This document shows, one piece after another, positions 1 to 5,893 of a stretch of 6,527 nt of DNA. The notes below the pieces were generated by a model, which was given only the letters and a program-made list of their open reading frames with translations, ran no database searches and was not told the DNA's origin. A program made the position numbers and the translations under genes. The first letter of the stretch is position 1; each line of letters begins with the position of its first letter. The DNA is from Bacteroidota bacterium (GTDB taxonomy: Bacteria > Bacteroidota > Bacteroidia > Flavobacteriales > Flavobacteriaceae). Where the stretch lies: the NCBI GenBank assembly GCA_015767395.1, contig JADWMI010000001.1, positions 26,548-33,074 on the forward strand. Direction: 5' to 3'.

Positions 1-218
1 ATTTCTTCCACAGATAATTTCACCATATCATATGGGTTGTCTGCTTTTTCAAATAGGAGAGGAGTAATGATATTTACTCTAGCATCTGTGCTTTGTGCTG
101 ATAATAAAACAGCAATTAAGAGTGTATATGGGTCTTTATGGTTTAATGGAATAGGTGTTTCAGGATAAATATTTTCTAAGGTATTAATTACAAATTGTAC
201 TTTTTCTTTTTTTGTCAT
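1..218 (-). CDS. nth: Endonuclease III (DNA glycosylase/AP lyase), N-terminal part, truncated by window edge
   Basis: Reading the minus strand from the ATG at 218 gives an open frame of 72 full codons that runs off the left edge. It begins MTKKEKVQFVINTLENIYPE and contains LLIAVLLSAQSTDARVN at about residues 33-49. This matches the hallmark LLIAVLLSAQ-x-TD-x-x-VN block of the Nth family. Endonuclease III excises oxidised pyrimidines during base-excision repair and nicks the resulting abasic site. The helix-hairpin-helix, the catalytic Lys/Asp pair and the 4Fe-4S cluster motif lie beyond the window, so catalytic integrity cannot be checked. The gene is divergent from bcp with 34 bp between start codons, so any promoters must overlap or lie inside the neighbouring gene. 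MutY or other HhH glycosylases are alternatives, but the N-terminal block fits Nth best. Confidence 0.88.
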   Translation of the reverse strand, partial: MTKKEKVQFVINTLENIYPETPIPLNHKDPYTLLIAVLLSAQSTDARVNIITPLLFEKADNPYDMVKLSVEE

Positions 219-252
219 TTTATGTATATTTACAAAAGCTAAAATACAAATT

Positions 253-705
253 ATGACAACATTAAAAGCAGGGGATAAAGCACCAAATTTTGAAGCATTA
301 GATCAAACAGGTAAAACAATTAAATTATTGGATTATCAAGGCAAAAAGCTAGTATTGTTTTTTTATCCAAAAGCGAGTACACCAGGGTGCACCATGGAGG
401 CTTGTAATTTAAGAGACAATTATCAAACGTTTTTGGCTCAAGGTTATGACGTATTAGGTGTAAGTGCTGATTCAGCAAAAAGACAGCAAAATTTTATAAA
501 TAAAAACGAGTTGCCATTTCCCTTATTGGCAGATGAAGATAAAACGGTAATTAATGCTTATGGTTTGTGGGGTCCTAAAAAATTTATGGGACGTGAATAT
601 GAAGGCATTCATAGAGCTACTTTTGTAATTGAAGAAAATGGAATTATAGAAGAGGTGATTGTCAAAGTAAAAACGAAACAACACACCGCTCAAATTTTAG
701 GGTGA
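253..705 (+). CDS. bcp: Thioredoxin-dependent thiol peroxidase (PrxQ/BCP-type peroxiredoxin)
   Basis: Complete 150-residue protein, the usual length for the PrxQ/BCP family. It reduces hydrogen peroxide and organic hydroperoxides in the cytoplasm and is recycled by thioredoxin. The active-site block YPKASTPGCTMEAC occupies residues 38-51. Cys46 in PGCT is the peroxidatic cysteine, with Thr43 in the conserved T/S-x-x-C position. Cys51 lies five residues on and is the resolving cysteine of the atypical two-cysteine PrxQ layout. Arg121 in GIHRATFVI matches the conserved catalytic arginine. There is no signal peptide. The ATG at 253 puts the start just before the family's usual 'GDKAPNFEALD' opening. 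The upstream 12 bases are A-rich with no clear Shine-Dalgarno, as is common in Bacteroidota. It is convergent with the receptor gene, with 53 bp between them. Confidence 0.95.
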   Translation: MTTLKAGDKAPNFEALDQTGKTIKLLDYQGKKLVLFFYPKASTPGCTMEACNLRDNYQTFLAQGYDVLGVSADSAKRQQNFINKNELPFPLLADEDKTVINAYGLWGPKKFMGREYEGIHRATFVIEENGIIEEVIVKVKTKQHTAQILG

Positions 706-758
706 TTTAGAACGAAATAGCAGCAGAAAATATGTTTTAGTCTTGGTTAAAGTCTATA

Positions 759-3206
759 TTAAAATTTCATATCTAATTTCACATTAAATACGCGCGGCGT
801 CATATAATTTGGGATGGAATAATACTCTTTTGAATATACATCTCTTACCCAAGTATTGGTTATAGAGTTTTGAACATCAAATAAGTTGAATATTTCAAAT
901 CCAATAGCCAATTCTTTAAAATTTTTAAGCCATTTTTTGTTTGAACTATTTTGTGCATCAGTAAAAACATAGGTAATACCAATATCCGCTCTTTTATAGT
1001 CGTTCAATCTGTTTTGGTAATCGTAAGGGTTCGTATAGGATGGAGAGCCTCCCGGAACACCTGTATTATAAACCAAGTTTAAATACATTTTAACATTTGG
1101 TATGGTTGGGATATAATCTTGAAACAGCATTCCAAATTTAAATCGCTGATCGGTTGGACGTGCAATGTAGCCCATGTTTTCATAGTTTTCTTCCGTTTTT
1201 AAAAAGCCAATACTAATCCAACTTTCTGTTCCTGGTACAAATTCACCATTTAAACGTAAATCTAAACCAGTAGCGTAAGCCACCGCATTGTTATTGGCAA
1301 TGTAGCTAATTTTAACATTGTCTACAGAGTAGATGTTAACATTGGTTAAATCTTTATAATATACTTCAGAAACCAATTTAAAAGGTCTGTTCCACAAATC
1401 AAAACTATAGTCGTTGCCAAAAACAACTTGTAAAGATTTTTGGGCTTCTACCGTAGGAATGACTTCGCCTGCATAATTTCTAAGTTCTTTGTAAAAAGGA
1501 GGCTGATTGTACATCCCTCCAGAGATTCGGAAAAGCATGTCTTTGTTCCAATCCGGTTTAATTGCAAATTGACCTCTTAGACTAAAAGTAGTTTGATTAG
1601 AAGTTTCAAGACCTTGTCCATTTACATCCCAATTATGAGCTCTAACGCCAATGTTATACCAAACTTTATGAGCATTTATAAAGGTGTTTTTACTGTATTG
1701 AGCAAACAAAACCATTCTATTAATAGCAACATTATTTTGCGCATTTACATATTGGTAAGGTGTTATTGCATCGGTATAAGGTTCATATGGTTGATTGTTT
1801 GGAATATGGTGAGGTGGACGGACATTAAAACCTACAGAGTCTATTACCTCCCATTCTTTTATACGATCTCTAATATCTTCATTTTTATATTTAACACCAA
1901 AATCTACCTGATGGCTATTTTTTTTATAGGTTCCTTTTAGTTCAATGGCAGTTATTAAAGCATCAAGGTCATTACGAGCGTGGTCTAGTTGTGTTCCAAT
2001 ACCTTCTGAAAATTCAACATCACCAAAATCGCTAGAGCTAAAATCCGAATTTACTTCACCCAAATTGTAATTGGCCAAAATATCGTAATGTTCCTGTTCA
2101 ACCGTGTGATAAACTGAAGTTGTTAAGCCAATATTAAAGTTGTCATTCACAACATAAGTTCCATTTAAAGCTCCAAATAAAGTTTCGTAGGCGTCTTTTT
2201 CTTGTCCGTTGTAGTAAACAATTAATTCTAAAGGGTCACTTAAATTTCCAAACTTGGTTCTTCTAGATATAGGTGTGTAGTTGTAATTGTTTAAGGAATA
2301 AGATCCTAGAAAATCAATTTTCAATTTTGGGTTTAGCAGGTAAGATAGATATAATTGGACATCAGTAAAATTTGGTTTTGTGTTGGTTTCAACATCTTTA
2401 CTGTTTATAAATAAGCTATTGTTGTGGTACCTAACTCCTAACAGCGCACTTAATTTATTATCTAAAAGTGTGCCCTCTAAAGTTGCACTTGCACCTAAAA
2501 GACTGGCGCTAATGCTGGCCGCATATTCAGTAGGGGTTCTATATGTAATATCTAAAACCGATGAAAGCTTGTCTCCATATTTGGCCTGAAAACCACCCGC
2601 TGAGAAATTGATATTTTTTACCAGATTTTCATTTACAAAACTCAAACCTTCTTGTTGTCCAGTATTAATCAGAAAAGGACGATATACTTCAATTCCATTC
2701 ACATAAACAAGGTTTTCATCAAAATTTCCACCACGGACATTGTATTGTGTACTTAATTCATTGTTGTTGTTTACCCCAGCCAATGTTAGTAAAATGTTTT
2801 CAACGCCACCTTTTGCTCCTGGTATTTTTATGGCATCTGCAGCACTCACTTTTAAAATTCCCTGCGCATCCTTCTTTTCATTTTTCACTATTACTTCTTC
2901 AATTTCTTCAACTTTTATTGACAATGTTGGCGAAAAATTGAGGGTTTTATTTTTTGGAACAGTGAATTTTTTTTGAAAGGTTTTATAAGATACATGCGTG
3001 AATTTTATCGTAATTTCTATGCCAGCGGGCACTGTTAAAATAAACTCACCTTTGTTATTGGTTGTGGTTCCATATTGAGCACAAGTTATTGCAACAGCTG
3101 AAATGGGTTCTTTAAATTCATTTTTTACAACACCTTTAATTGTAGCGTTTTGTGCGCAAATAAATGTTGTGAATACTAAAAAGATGGTTAAGGTTAAGTT
3201 TTTCAA
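759..3206 (-). CDS. TonB-dependent outer-membrane receptor with N-terminal CarboxypepD_reg-like domain
   Basis: An 815-residue outer-membrane active transporter; the ligand is unknown. Residues 1-19 form a signal peptide ending in CAQ. Residues 22-100 form a CarboxypepD_reg-like beta-sandwich (TIKGVVKNEFKEPISAVAI, then NNKGEF). EIEEVIV (101-107) sits where Bacteroidota receptors carry a TonB-box-like EVVV segment. The plug spans roughly 115-225 and includes YNVRGGNFDENLVYVNGIEV (155-174). The rest is beta-barrel, with alternating aromatic strands and a terminal Phe (KLDMKF). The start codon is TTG at 3206-3204. In frame, the upstream codons are AAT, CTC, AAC and then TAA (the stop of the peptidase gene), so no ATG is available, and the signal peptide needs this start. 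No SusD-like lipoprotein gene is adjacent, which argues against a glycan SusC. It lies 9 bp downstream of the peptidase gene and is probably co-transcribed with it. Confidence 0.9.
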   Translation of the reverse strand: MKNLTLTIFLVFTTFICAQNATIKGVVKNEFKEPISAVAITCAQYGTTTNNKGEFILTVPAGIEITIKFTHVSYKTFQKKFTVPKNKTLNFSPTLSIKVEEIEEVIVKNEKKDAQGILKVSAADAIKIPGAKGGVENILLTLAGVNNNNELSTQYNVRGGNFDENLVYVNGIEVYRPFLINTGQQEGLSFVNENLVKNINFSAGGFQAKYGDKLSSVLDITYRTPTEYAASISASLLGASATLEGTLLDNKLSALLGVRYHNNSLFINSKDVETNTKPNFTDVQLYLSYLLNPKLKIDFLGSYSLNNYNYTPISRRTKFGNLSDPLELIVYYNGQEKDAYETLFGALNGTYVVNDNFNIGLTTSVYHTVEQEHYDILANYNLGEVNSDFSSSDFGDVEFSEGIGTQLDHARNDLDALITAIELKGTYKKNSHQVDFGVKYKNEDIRDRIKEWEVIDSVGFNVRPPHHIPNNQPYEPYTDAITPYQYVNAQNNVAINRMVLFAQYSKNTFINAHKVWYNIGVRAHNWDVNGQGLETSNQTTFSLRGQFAIKPDWNKDMLFRISGGMYNQPPFYKELRNYAGEVIPTVEAQKSLQVVFGNDYSFDLWNRPFKLVSEVYYKDLTNVNIYSVDNVKISYIANNNAVAYATGLDLRLNGEFVPGTESWISIGFLKTEENYENMGYIARPTDQRFKFGMLFQDYIPTIPNVKMYLNLVYNTGVPGGSPSYTNPYDYQNRLNDYKRADIGITYVFTDAQNSSNKKWLKNFKELAIGFEIFNLFDVQNSITNTWVRDVYSKEYYSIPNYMTPRVFNVKLDMKF

Positions 3207-3215
3207 ATTGAGGTT

Positions 3216-4925
3216 TTATTTTTTTCGAAAGAATGTGGTATTTAAAGTTGTTTCGTTCCCAACATTGTCTTTTACAATTACTGTAAGTTCATGCTTGGCT
3301 TTAACAAATTTTTTGTCCTTAAAATTATAGGTTAATACTCCTTTTTTTACATTGTATTCCATTAAAATCCATTCACCATCAATTTCACCTCTATAAGAAT
3401 TAATACCTGATTCTTTGTCAGAAATTTTGACTTGAAGGGTATCAACATAAGTTAACCATTGTTTGTTAGCAAAACTATGTGGACTAACTTTGGGTGGAAT
3501 TGTGTCAGATAATAAAGTGAAATTACCCAATGTTTTTGTGGAAGTGTAAAATGTAGTTTCTTTTTTTACTGTTGATTGATATGATGAACTTCCTTTTTTA
3601 CTAATTGAAGCGATGTATAATTTTTCTTTTTCAGTTTCAGCATATTTGCTGACATCAAAAGTAAGCGTATATCTCTTGTTTAAAGGGATGGTAGGCGTGT
3701 GAACTTTTATGAGCTCCCCGTTTACATCAAAATCTAAATAAAAACTATTGTAAAAGGTGTTTTTAGGAAAAGCTACAGTAATGCCTTCTTTAGTGAATTT
3801 TTGAAATTCAGTATGTACTATTTTATAAGGAGTGCTGTTTTTTGGAGCGACTACAATATTACTTTCTTTTTTTCCAAGAACTGGAATGATGATTTTTTGT
3901 GAATTACCTTTAAAATCTTTCGCGATAATATCAATAGTATAGTCTAACCCTTCTTCAATGCTTATATAGCCATTATTTATAGAAACAGGATACATATTTA
4001 ACTTATTCAAGGGTTCTGTATACGTTTTATGAATGGTTTGGTTCAATGTGGCTTTACGCTCATAATCAATCAGTAAATTGATATACTTCCCTTCTGAAAA
4101 AGAAGAAGTATTGGCCATGAATTTATGAGTAAGTTTGCCATTTACTAACATTTCTAAACTATAAATTCCATTCTTATTATAGGCATTGTCCAATTGGTCA
4201 TATACATTTACTCCAAATCCAATAGCACCCAAAGCATTAATTTTATTAGCAATATAATCACCATTGGTTAATTTTCTATAGCTAAGTTTTGTTGGTACCT
4301 CAACTCCATTTATGTGGGAATTTTCACTTAATGAATACCCCATTAAACTATTAATTCTTGGTTTTTTTGAATCTTCAACTTGAATCCCAAAAAGCATTGG
4401 ATTTATTATTTCTTGTTTACTGTTTCTAATTTCAAAATGTAAATGAGGGCCAGCATAGCCACCGGTACTGCCACTAAGGGCAATTGCATTACCTTTAGTA
4501 ACAGTTAATTCATTTGCAGAAGGAAAGAGTTCTATCTCAAATTTCTCCTTTTTATATTGCTGTTTTTTTAGATAGATCTCAATTTGATCATTAAATTTTT
4601 GAAGGTGGGCATAAACTGTCGTATAACCATTAGGATGGGTTATATAAATGGCTTTTCCATAACCCCAATGCGAAATTTTAATACGAGAAACATAGCCGTT
4701 TGCAGCTGCCAACACATTGAAACCTTCTTTCTGTTGTGTTTTAATATCAATCCCAGCATGAAAATGATTTGAACGCAACTCTCCAAAAGTACCTGATAAT
4801 ATTAGGGGGATTTCTAAAGGGTTACTAAAGTAATTTGTAGGGTATGAGTTTGTTACAGTGGCACTTCCTTGTGAGAACGCAAAAAAAACGTTAAAAATTA
4901 TTATAAATGATGTTAGTTTTTTCAC
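3216..4925 (-). CDS. Secreted M23-family (LytM-type) zinc metallopeptidase with C-terminal beta-rich region
   Basis: A 569-residue predicted murein endopeptidase exported to the envelope. Residues 1-19 are a signal peptide (MKKLTSFIIIFNVFFAFSQ). The LytM core spans about 40-170. HFHAGID supplies the H-x3-D zinc ligands His56 and Asp60; YAHL supplies His107; GPHLHFE supplies His161 and His163. All expected LytM metal and catalytic residues are present, so the enzyme is probably active, unlike degenerate M23 activators such as EnvC. About 30 residues (111-142) are inserted before the third core motif. The remaining 400 residues are beta-rich with no catalytic motif recognised; the end (about 475-569, DTIPPKV... 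then DNVGNETT) looks like an Ig-like fold. The start is GTG at 4925-4923. The in-frame stop TAG lies at 4943-4941 with no ATG between. It is the first gene of a unit with the TonB-dependent receptor. The substrate bond is not known. Confidence 0.9.
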   Translation of the reverse strand: MKKLTSFIIIFNVFFAFSQGSATVTNSYPTNYFSNPLEIPLILSGTFGELRSNHFHAGIDIKTQQKEGFNVLAAANGYVSRIKISHWGYGKAIYITHPNGYTTVYAHLQKFNDQIEIYLKKQQYKKEKFEIELFPSANELTVTKGNAIALSGSTGGYAGPHLHFEIRNSKQEIINPMLFGIQVEDSKKPRINSLMGYSLSENSHINGVEVPTKLSYRKLTNGDYIANKINALGAIGFGVNVYDQLDNAYNKNGIYSLEMLVNGKLTHKFMANTSSFSEGKYINLLIDYERKATLNQTIHKTYTEPLNKLNMYPVSINNGYISIEEGLDYTIDIIAKDFKGNSQKIIIPVLGKKESNIVVAPKNSTPYKIVHTEFQKFTKEGITVAFPKNTFYNSFYLDFDVNGELIKVHTPTIPLNKRYTLTFDVSKYAETEKEKLYIASISKKGSSSYQSTVKKETTFYTSTKTLGNFTLLSDTIPPKVSPHSFANKQWLTYVDTLQVKISDKESGINSYRGEIDGEWILMEYNVKKGVLTYNFKDKKFVKAKHELTVIVKDNVGNETTLNTTFFRKK

Positions 4926-5091
4926 AAAAAATATTTTCAGCTAAAATAGTAAATAATAATTTTTAAAAACGCTCTAACTCAAAGCTTTTGTACATAACCA
5001 TTAAACATTTTATTAAAATGATAGAAAACAGTTGTAATATTCCTTTACTAATACTAACTTTGTATTTATAGTTTATATTCTTTAGGCATTT
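4926..5091. other. Divergent intergenic region between the peptidase gene and the coiled-coil/zapA operon
   Basis: These 166 bp separate two divergent units. The right side holds a consensus promoter for the plus-strand operon (listed separately). The left side is very AT-rich and should carry the peptidase promoter. The best minus-strand candidate is AAGCTTTG (4987-4980), one base off TAnnTTTG, but it lacks a good TTG partner. No small gene or strong hairpin was seen. Confidence 0.6.
5032..5062 (+). promoter_or_regulatory. Bacteroidota-type housekeeping promoter for the coiled-coil/zapA operon
   Basis: TTG at 5032-5034 (the -33 element), a 20-nt spacer, then TAACTTTG at 5055-5062, an exact match to the TAnnTTTG -7 element of the Bacteroidota primary sigma factor. 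Transcription should start around 5067-5070, leaving a leader of about 22-25 nt before the ATG at 5092. The elements and spacing are visible in the sequence; their activity is inferred. Confidence 0.75.
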
Positions 5092-5382
5092 ATGAGTACT
5101 ATTACAGAGGCTGTTGATTTAGTTGAAAATAAACTCAAAATACTCTTAGAAAATTATAATTTTTTAAAAGAAGAAAATGATTTGTTATACAGCAAATTAG
5201 CGGTTTTAGAAAATCAAAATGCAAAAGAAAAGCAGTTACTTAATGAGCTTGAAAATAAATATCAAACATTAAAAATTGCAAAAACTATAGAAGGCAGTAA
5301 AGAAAATACAAGAGAAACAAAACTCAAAATAAATGCTTTAATTCGTGAAATTGATGCGTGTATTGTTCAATTAAGCGAATAA
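5092..5382 (+). CDS. Small coiled-coil protein encoded upstream of zapA (ZauP/ZapB-like, putative division factor)
   Basis: A 96-residue cytoplasmic protein without signal peptide or membrane segment. Residues 10-62 form a heptad-patterned coiled coil (for example L10, I17, L25, L32, L39, L50, L53 and L60, with many Glu/Lys/Asn between). A charged linker follows (64-77), then a short helix KLKINALIREIDACIVQLSE (77-96). A short coiled coil placed just before zapA is the arrangement of Caulobacter zauP-zapA, and E. coli ZapB is another ZapA-binding coiled coil. I infer a ZapA partner role at the FtsZ ring from context and shape, not from clear sequence homology. Such short coiled-coil proteins can be misnamed in automatic annotation because of low-complexity matches. 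The ATG at 5092 follows the consensus promoter; zapA begins 10 bp after the stop. Confidence 0.75.
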   Translation: MSTITEAVDLVENKLKILLENYNFLKEENDLLYSKLAVLENQNAKEKQLLNELENKYQTLKIAKTIEGSKENTRETKLKINALIREIDACIVQLSE

Positions 5383-5394
5383 GTTCTTTAAAAT
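5378..5394 (+). repeat. 17-bp direct repeat, copy 1 (boxA-like), over the stop codon of the coiled-coil gene
   Basis: AATAAGTTCTTTAAAAT, identical to 5685-5701. It includes the TAA stop (5380-5382), the whole 10-bp spacer to zapA, and the first two bases of the zapA ATG. The core GTTCTTTAAAA resembles the boxA element (E. coli TGCTCTTTAACA) bound in RNA by NusB-NusE. The repeat is seen directly; the boxA role is inferred. Confidence 0.6.
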
Positions 5395-5689
5395 GGCAGA
5401 TTCTTTAAAAATAAAGGTAACTATTGCAGGTAGATCTTACCCCATGAAAGTGAAAAGTGTAAATGAGGAGGAAGGGATGAGAAAGGCAGCAAATCATATT
5501 AATGATTTAGTTACTAAATTTGAAAAGAATTATGAAGTTGGTGATAAGCAAGATGTATTGGCTATGTGTGCCTTACAATTTGCCTCATTAATTGAAATTA
5601 GTGCTATTAATAAAGATCAAGACATAACGGAAGCAACAAAAAATTTGAATAAATTAAGTGTTTTAATAGATGAACACTTAGAAAAATAA
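5393..5689 (+). CDS. zapA: Cell division protein ZapA
   Basis: A 98-residue cytoplasmic FtsZ-ring protein that crosslinks FtsZ filaments and stabilises the Z-ring. The N-terminal head opens LKIKVTIAGRSYPMKV (residues 5-20), the family's beta-hairpin with a conserved glycine before R-x-Y. It continues EEEGMRKAANHINDLV (25-40) and then DKQDVLAMCALQFASLIEI (51-69), matching the ZapA 'D..D.LAM.ALQ.A' helix. A C-terminal coiled-coil helix (about 78-98) would dimerise. The length is typical. It starts 10 bp after the upstream coiled-coil gene and shares its promoter. The 6S RNA lies just downstream. A zapA-6S RNA neighbourhood is also found in gamma-proteobacteria (zapA-ssrS), so the linkage is widespread. 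Confidence 0.93.
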   Translation: MADSLKIKVTIAGRSYPMKVKSVNEEEGMRKAANHINDLVTKFEKNYEVGDKQDVLAMCALQFASLIEISAINKDQDITEATKNLNKLSVLIDEHLEK

Positions 5690-5701
5690 GTTCTTTAAAA
5701 T
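5685..5701 (+). repeat. 17-bp direct repeat, copy 2 (boxA-like), over the zapA stop codon and just upstream of 6S RNA
   Basis: AATAAGTTCTTTAAAAT, identical to 5378-5394 at an offset of 307 bp. It covers the zapA TAA (5687-5689) and ends 14 nt before the closing stem of the 6S RNA at 5716. In this position it resembles the boxA elements placed upstream of rRNA genes. The repeat is seen directly; the function is inferred. Confidence 0.6.
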
Positions 5702-5710
5702 TAATTAATA

Positions 5711-5878
5711 ACACTGCCTACGTTAGTAATTGTTTGTTAAACTCAACAAGATATCTTTATAAAGGATGAGTCTTAATTGTAAAAGCGTGCCGTCTAGAAC
5801 GGATACTTGATCAATTAGTTAATCCTAAACATGTAATAAGGAGTTTACATAAAACCATACTAATGTAGGTTTTTTTTT
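5711..5878 (+). ncRNA. ssrS: 6S RNA (6S-Flavo type)
   Basis: A non-coding interval between zapA and rny that folds into the 6S shape. The closing stem is 13 bp: 5716-5728 (GCCTACGTTAGTA) pairs throughout with 5858-5870 (TACTAATGTAGGT), using two G-U pairs. An inner stem joins 5739-5744 (AAACTC) with 5841-5846 (GAGTTT). A large internal loop follows (about 5745-5762 against 5827-5840). The upper arm then forms: AGGAT 5763-5767 with ATCCT 5822-5826, TTAATTG 5773-5779 with CAATTAG 5812-5818, and a hairpin CCGT 5790-5793 with ACGG 5799-5802. 6S RNA mimics open promoter DNA and sequesters the housekeeping RNA polymerase holoenzyme. Pairings were found by eye. The identification rests on structure, position beside zapA and my recollection of the 6S-Flavo family. 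The ends are estimates; no consensus promoter is visible immediately upstream. Confidence 0.8.
5858..5878 (+). terminator. Intrinsic terminator formed by the 6S RNA closing stem plus T9 tract
   Basis: The 3' arm of the 6S closing stem (5858-5870) runs directly into nine T residues (5870-5878). The partner arm lies about 140 nt upstream at 5716-5728, so this is a long-range stem and not a local hairpin. It should define the 6S RNA 3' end. It lies 15 bp before the rny start, so rny expression needs readthrough or a promoter within the 6S gene. Confidence 0.65.
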
Positions 5879-5893
5879 ATATAGATGTAAATT

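Noticed and set aside
219..252. Promoters in the 34-bp nth/bcp divergent spacer (TATATTTA at 225-232 on plus; TAGCTTTT at 242-235 on minus).
   Set aside because: Each is one base off the -7 consensus, but neither has a TTG at a suitable distance.
706..758. Bidirectional terminator between the convergent bcp and receptor genes.
   Set aside because: Only weak, short inverted matches with no convincing stem or T-tract on either strand.
1593..1940. Plus-strand open frame of 115 codons inside the receptor gene.
   Set aside because: It is antisense to a well-supported beta-barrel coding region, its protein is of skewed composition with no recognisable domain, and it has no promoter.
2380..3330. 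Several plus-strand open frames (2380-2589, 2740-2976, 2747-2941, 3103-3330).
   Set aside because: All overlap the receptor or peptidase genes in antisense, overlap one another, and have no domain or regulatory support.
4584..4772. Plus-strand open frame of 62 codons.
   Set aside because: It is antisense to the conserved LytM core of the peptidase gene, so it is a chance frame.
4980..5008. Minus-strand promoter for the peptidase gene: AAGCTTTG at 4987-4980 with ATG at 5008-5006 as the -33 element.
   Set aside because: Two mismatches in the key positions and an 18-nt spacer; too weak to annotate.
5730..5759. Promoter-like TTG (5730-5732), 19 nt, TATCTTTA (5752-5759) on the 5' side of the 6S RNA, possibly the promoter mimic itself.
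   Set aside because: In the E. coli 6S-polymerase arrangement the 5' strand of the bubble is the template strand, so a promoter mimic should read on the 3' strand. The last base also mismatches TAnnTTTG. In AT-rich DNA this is probably chance.
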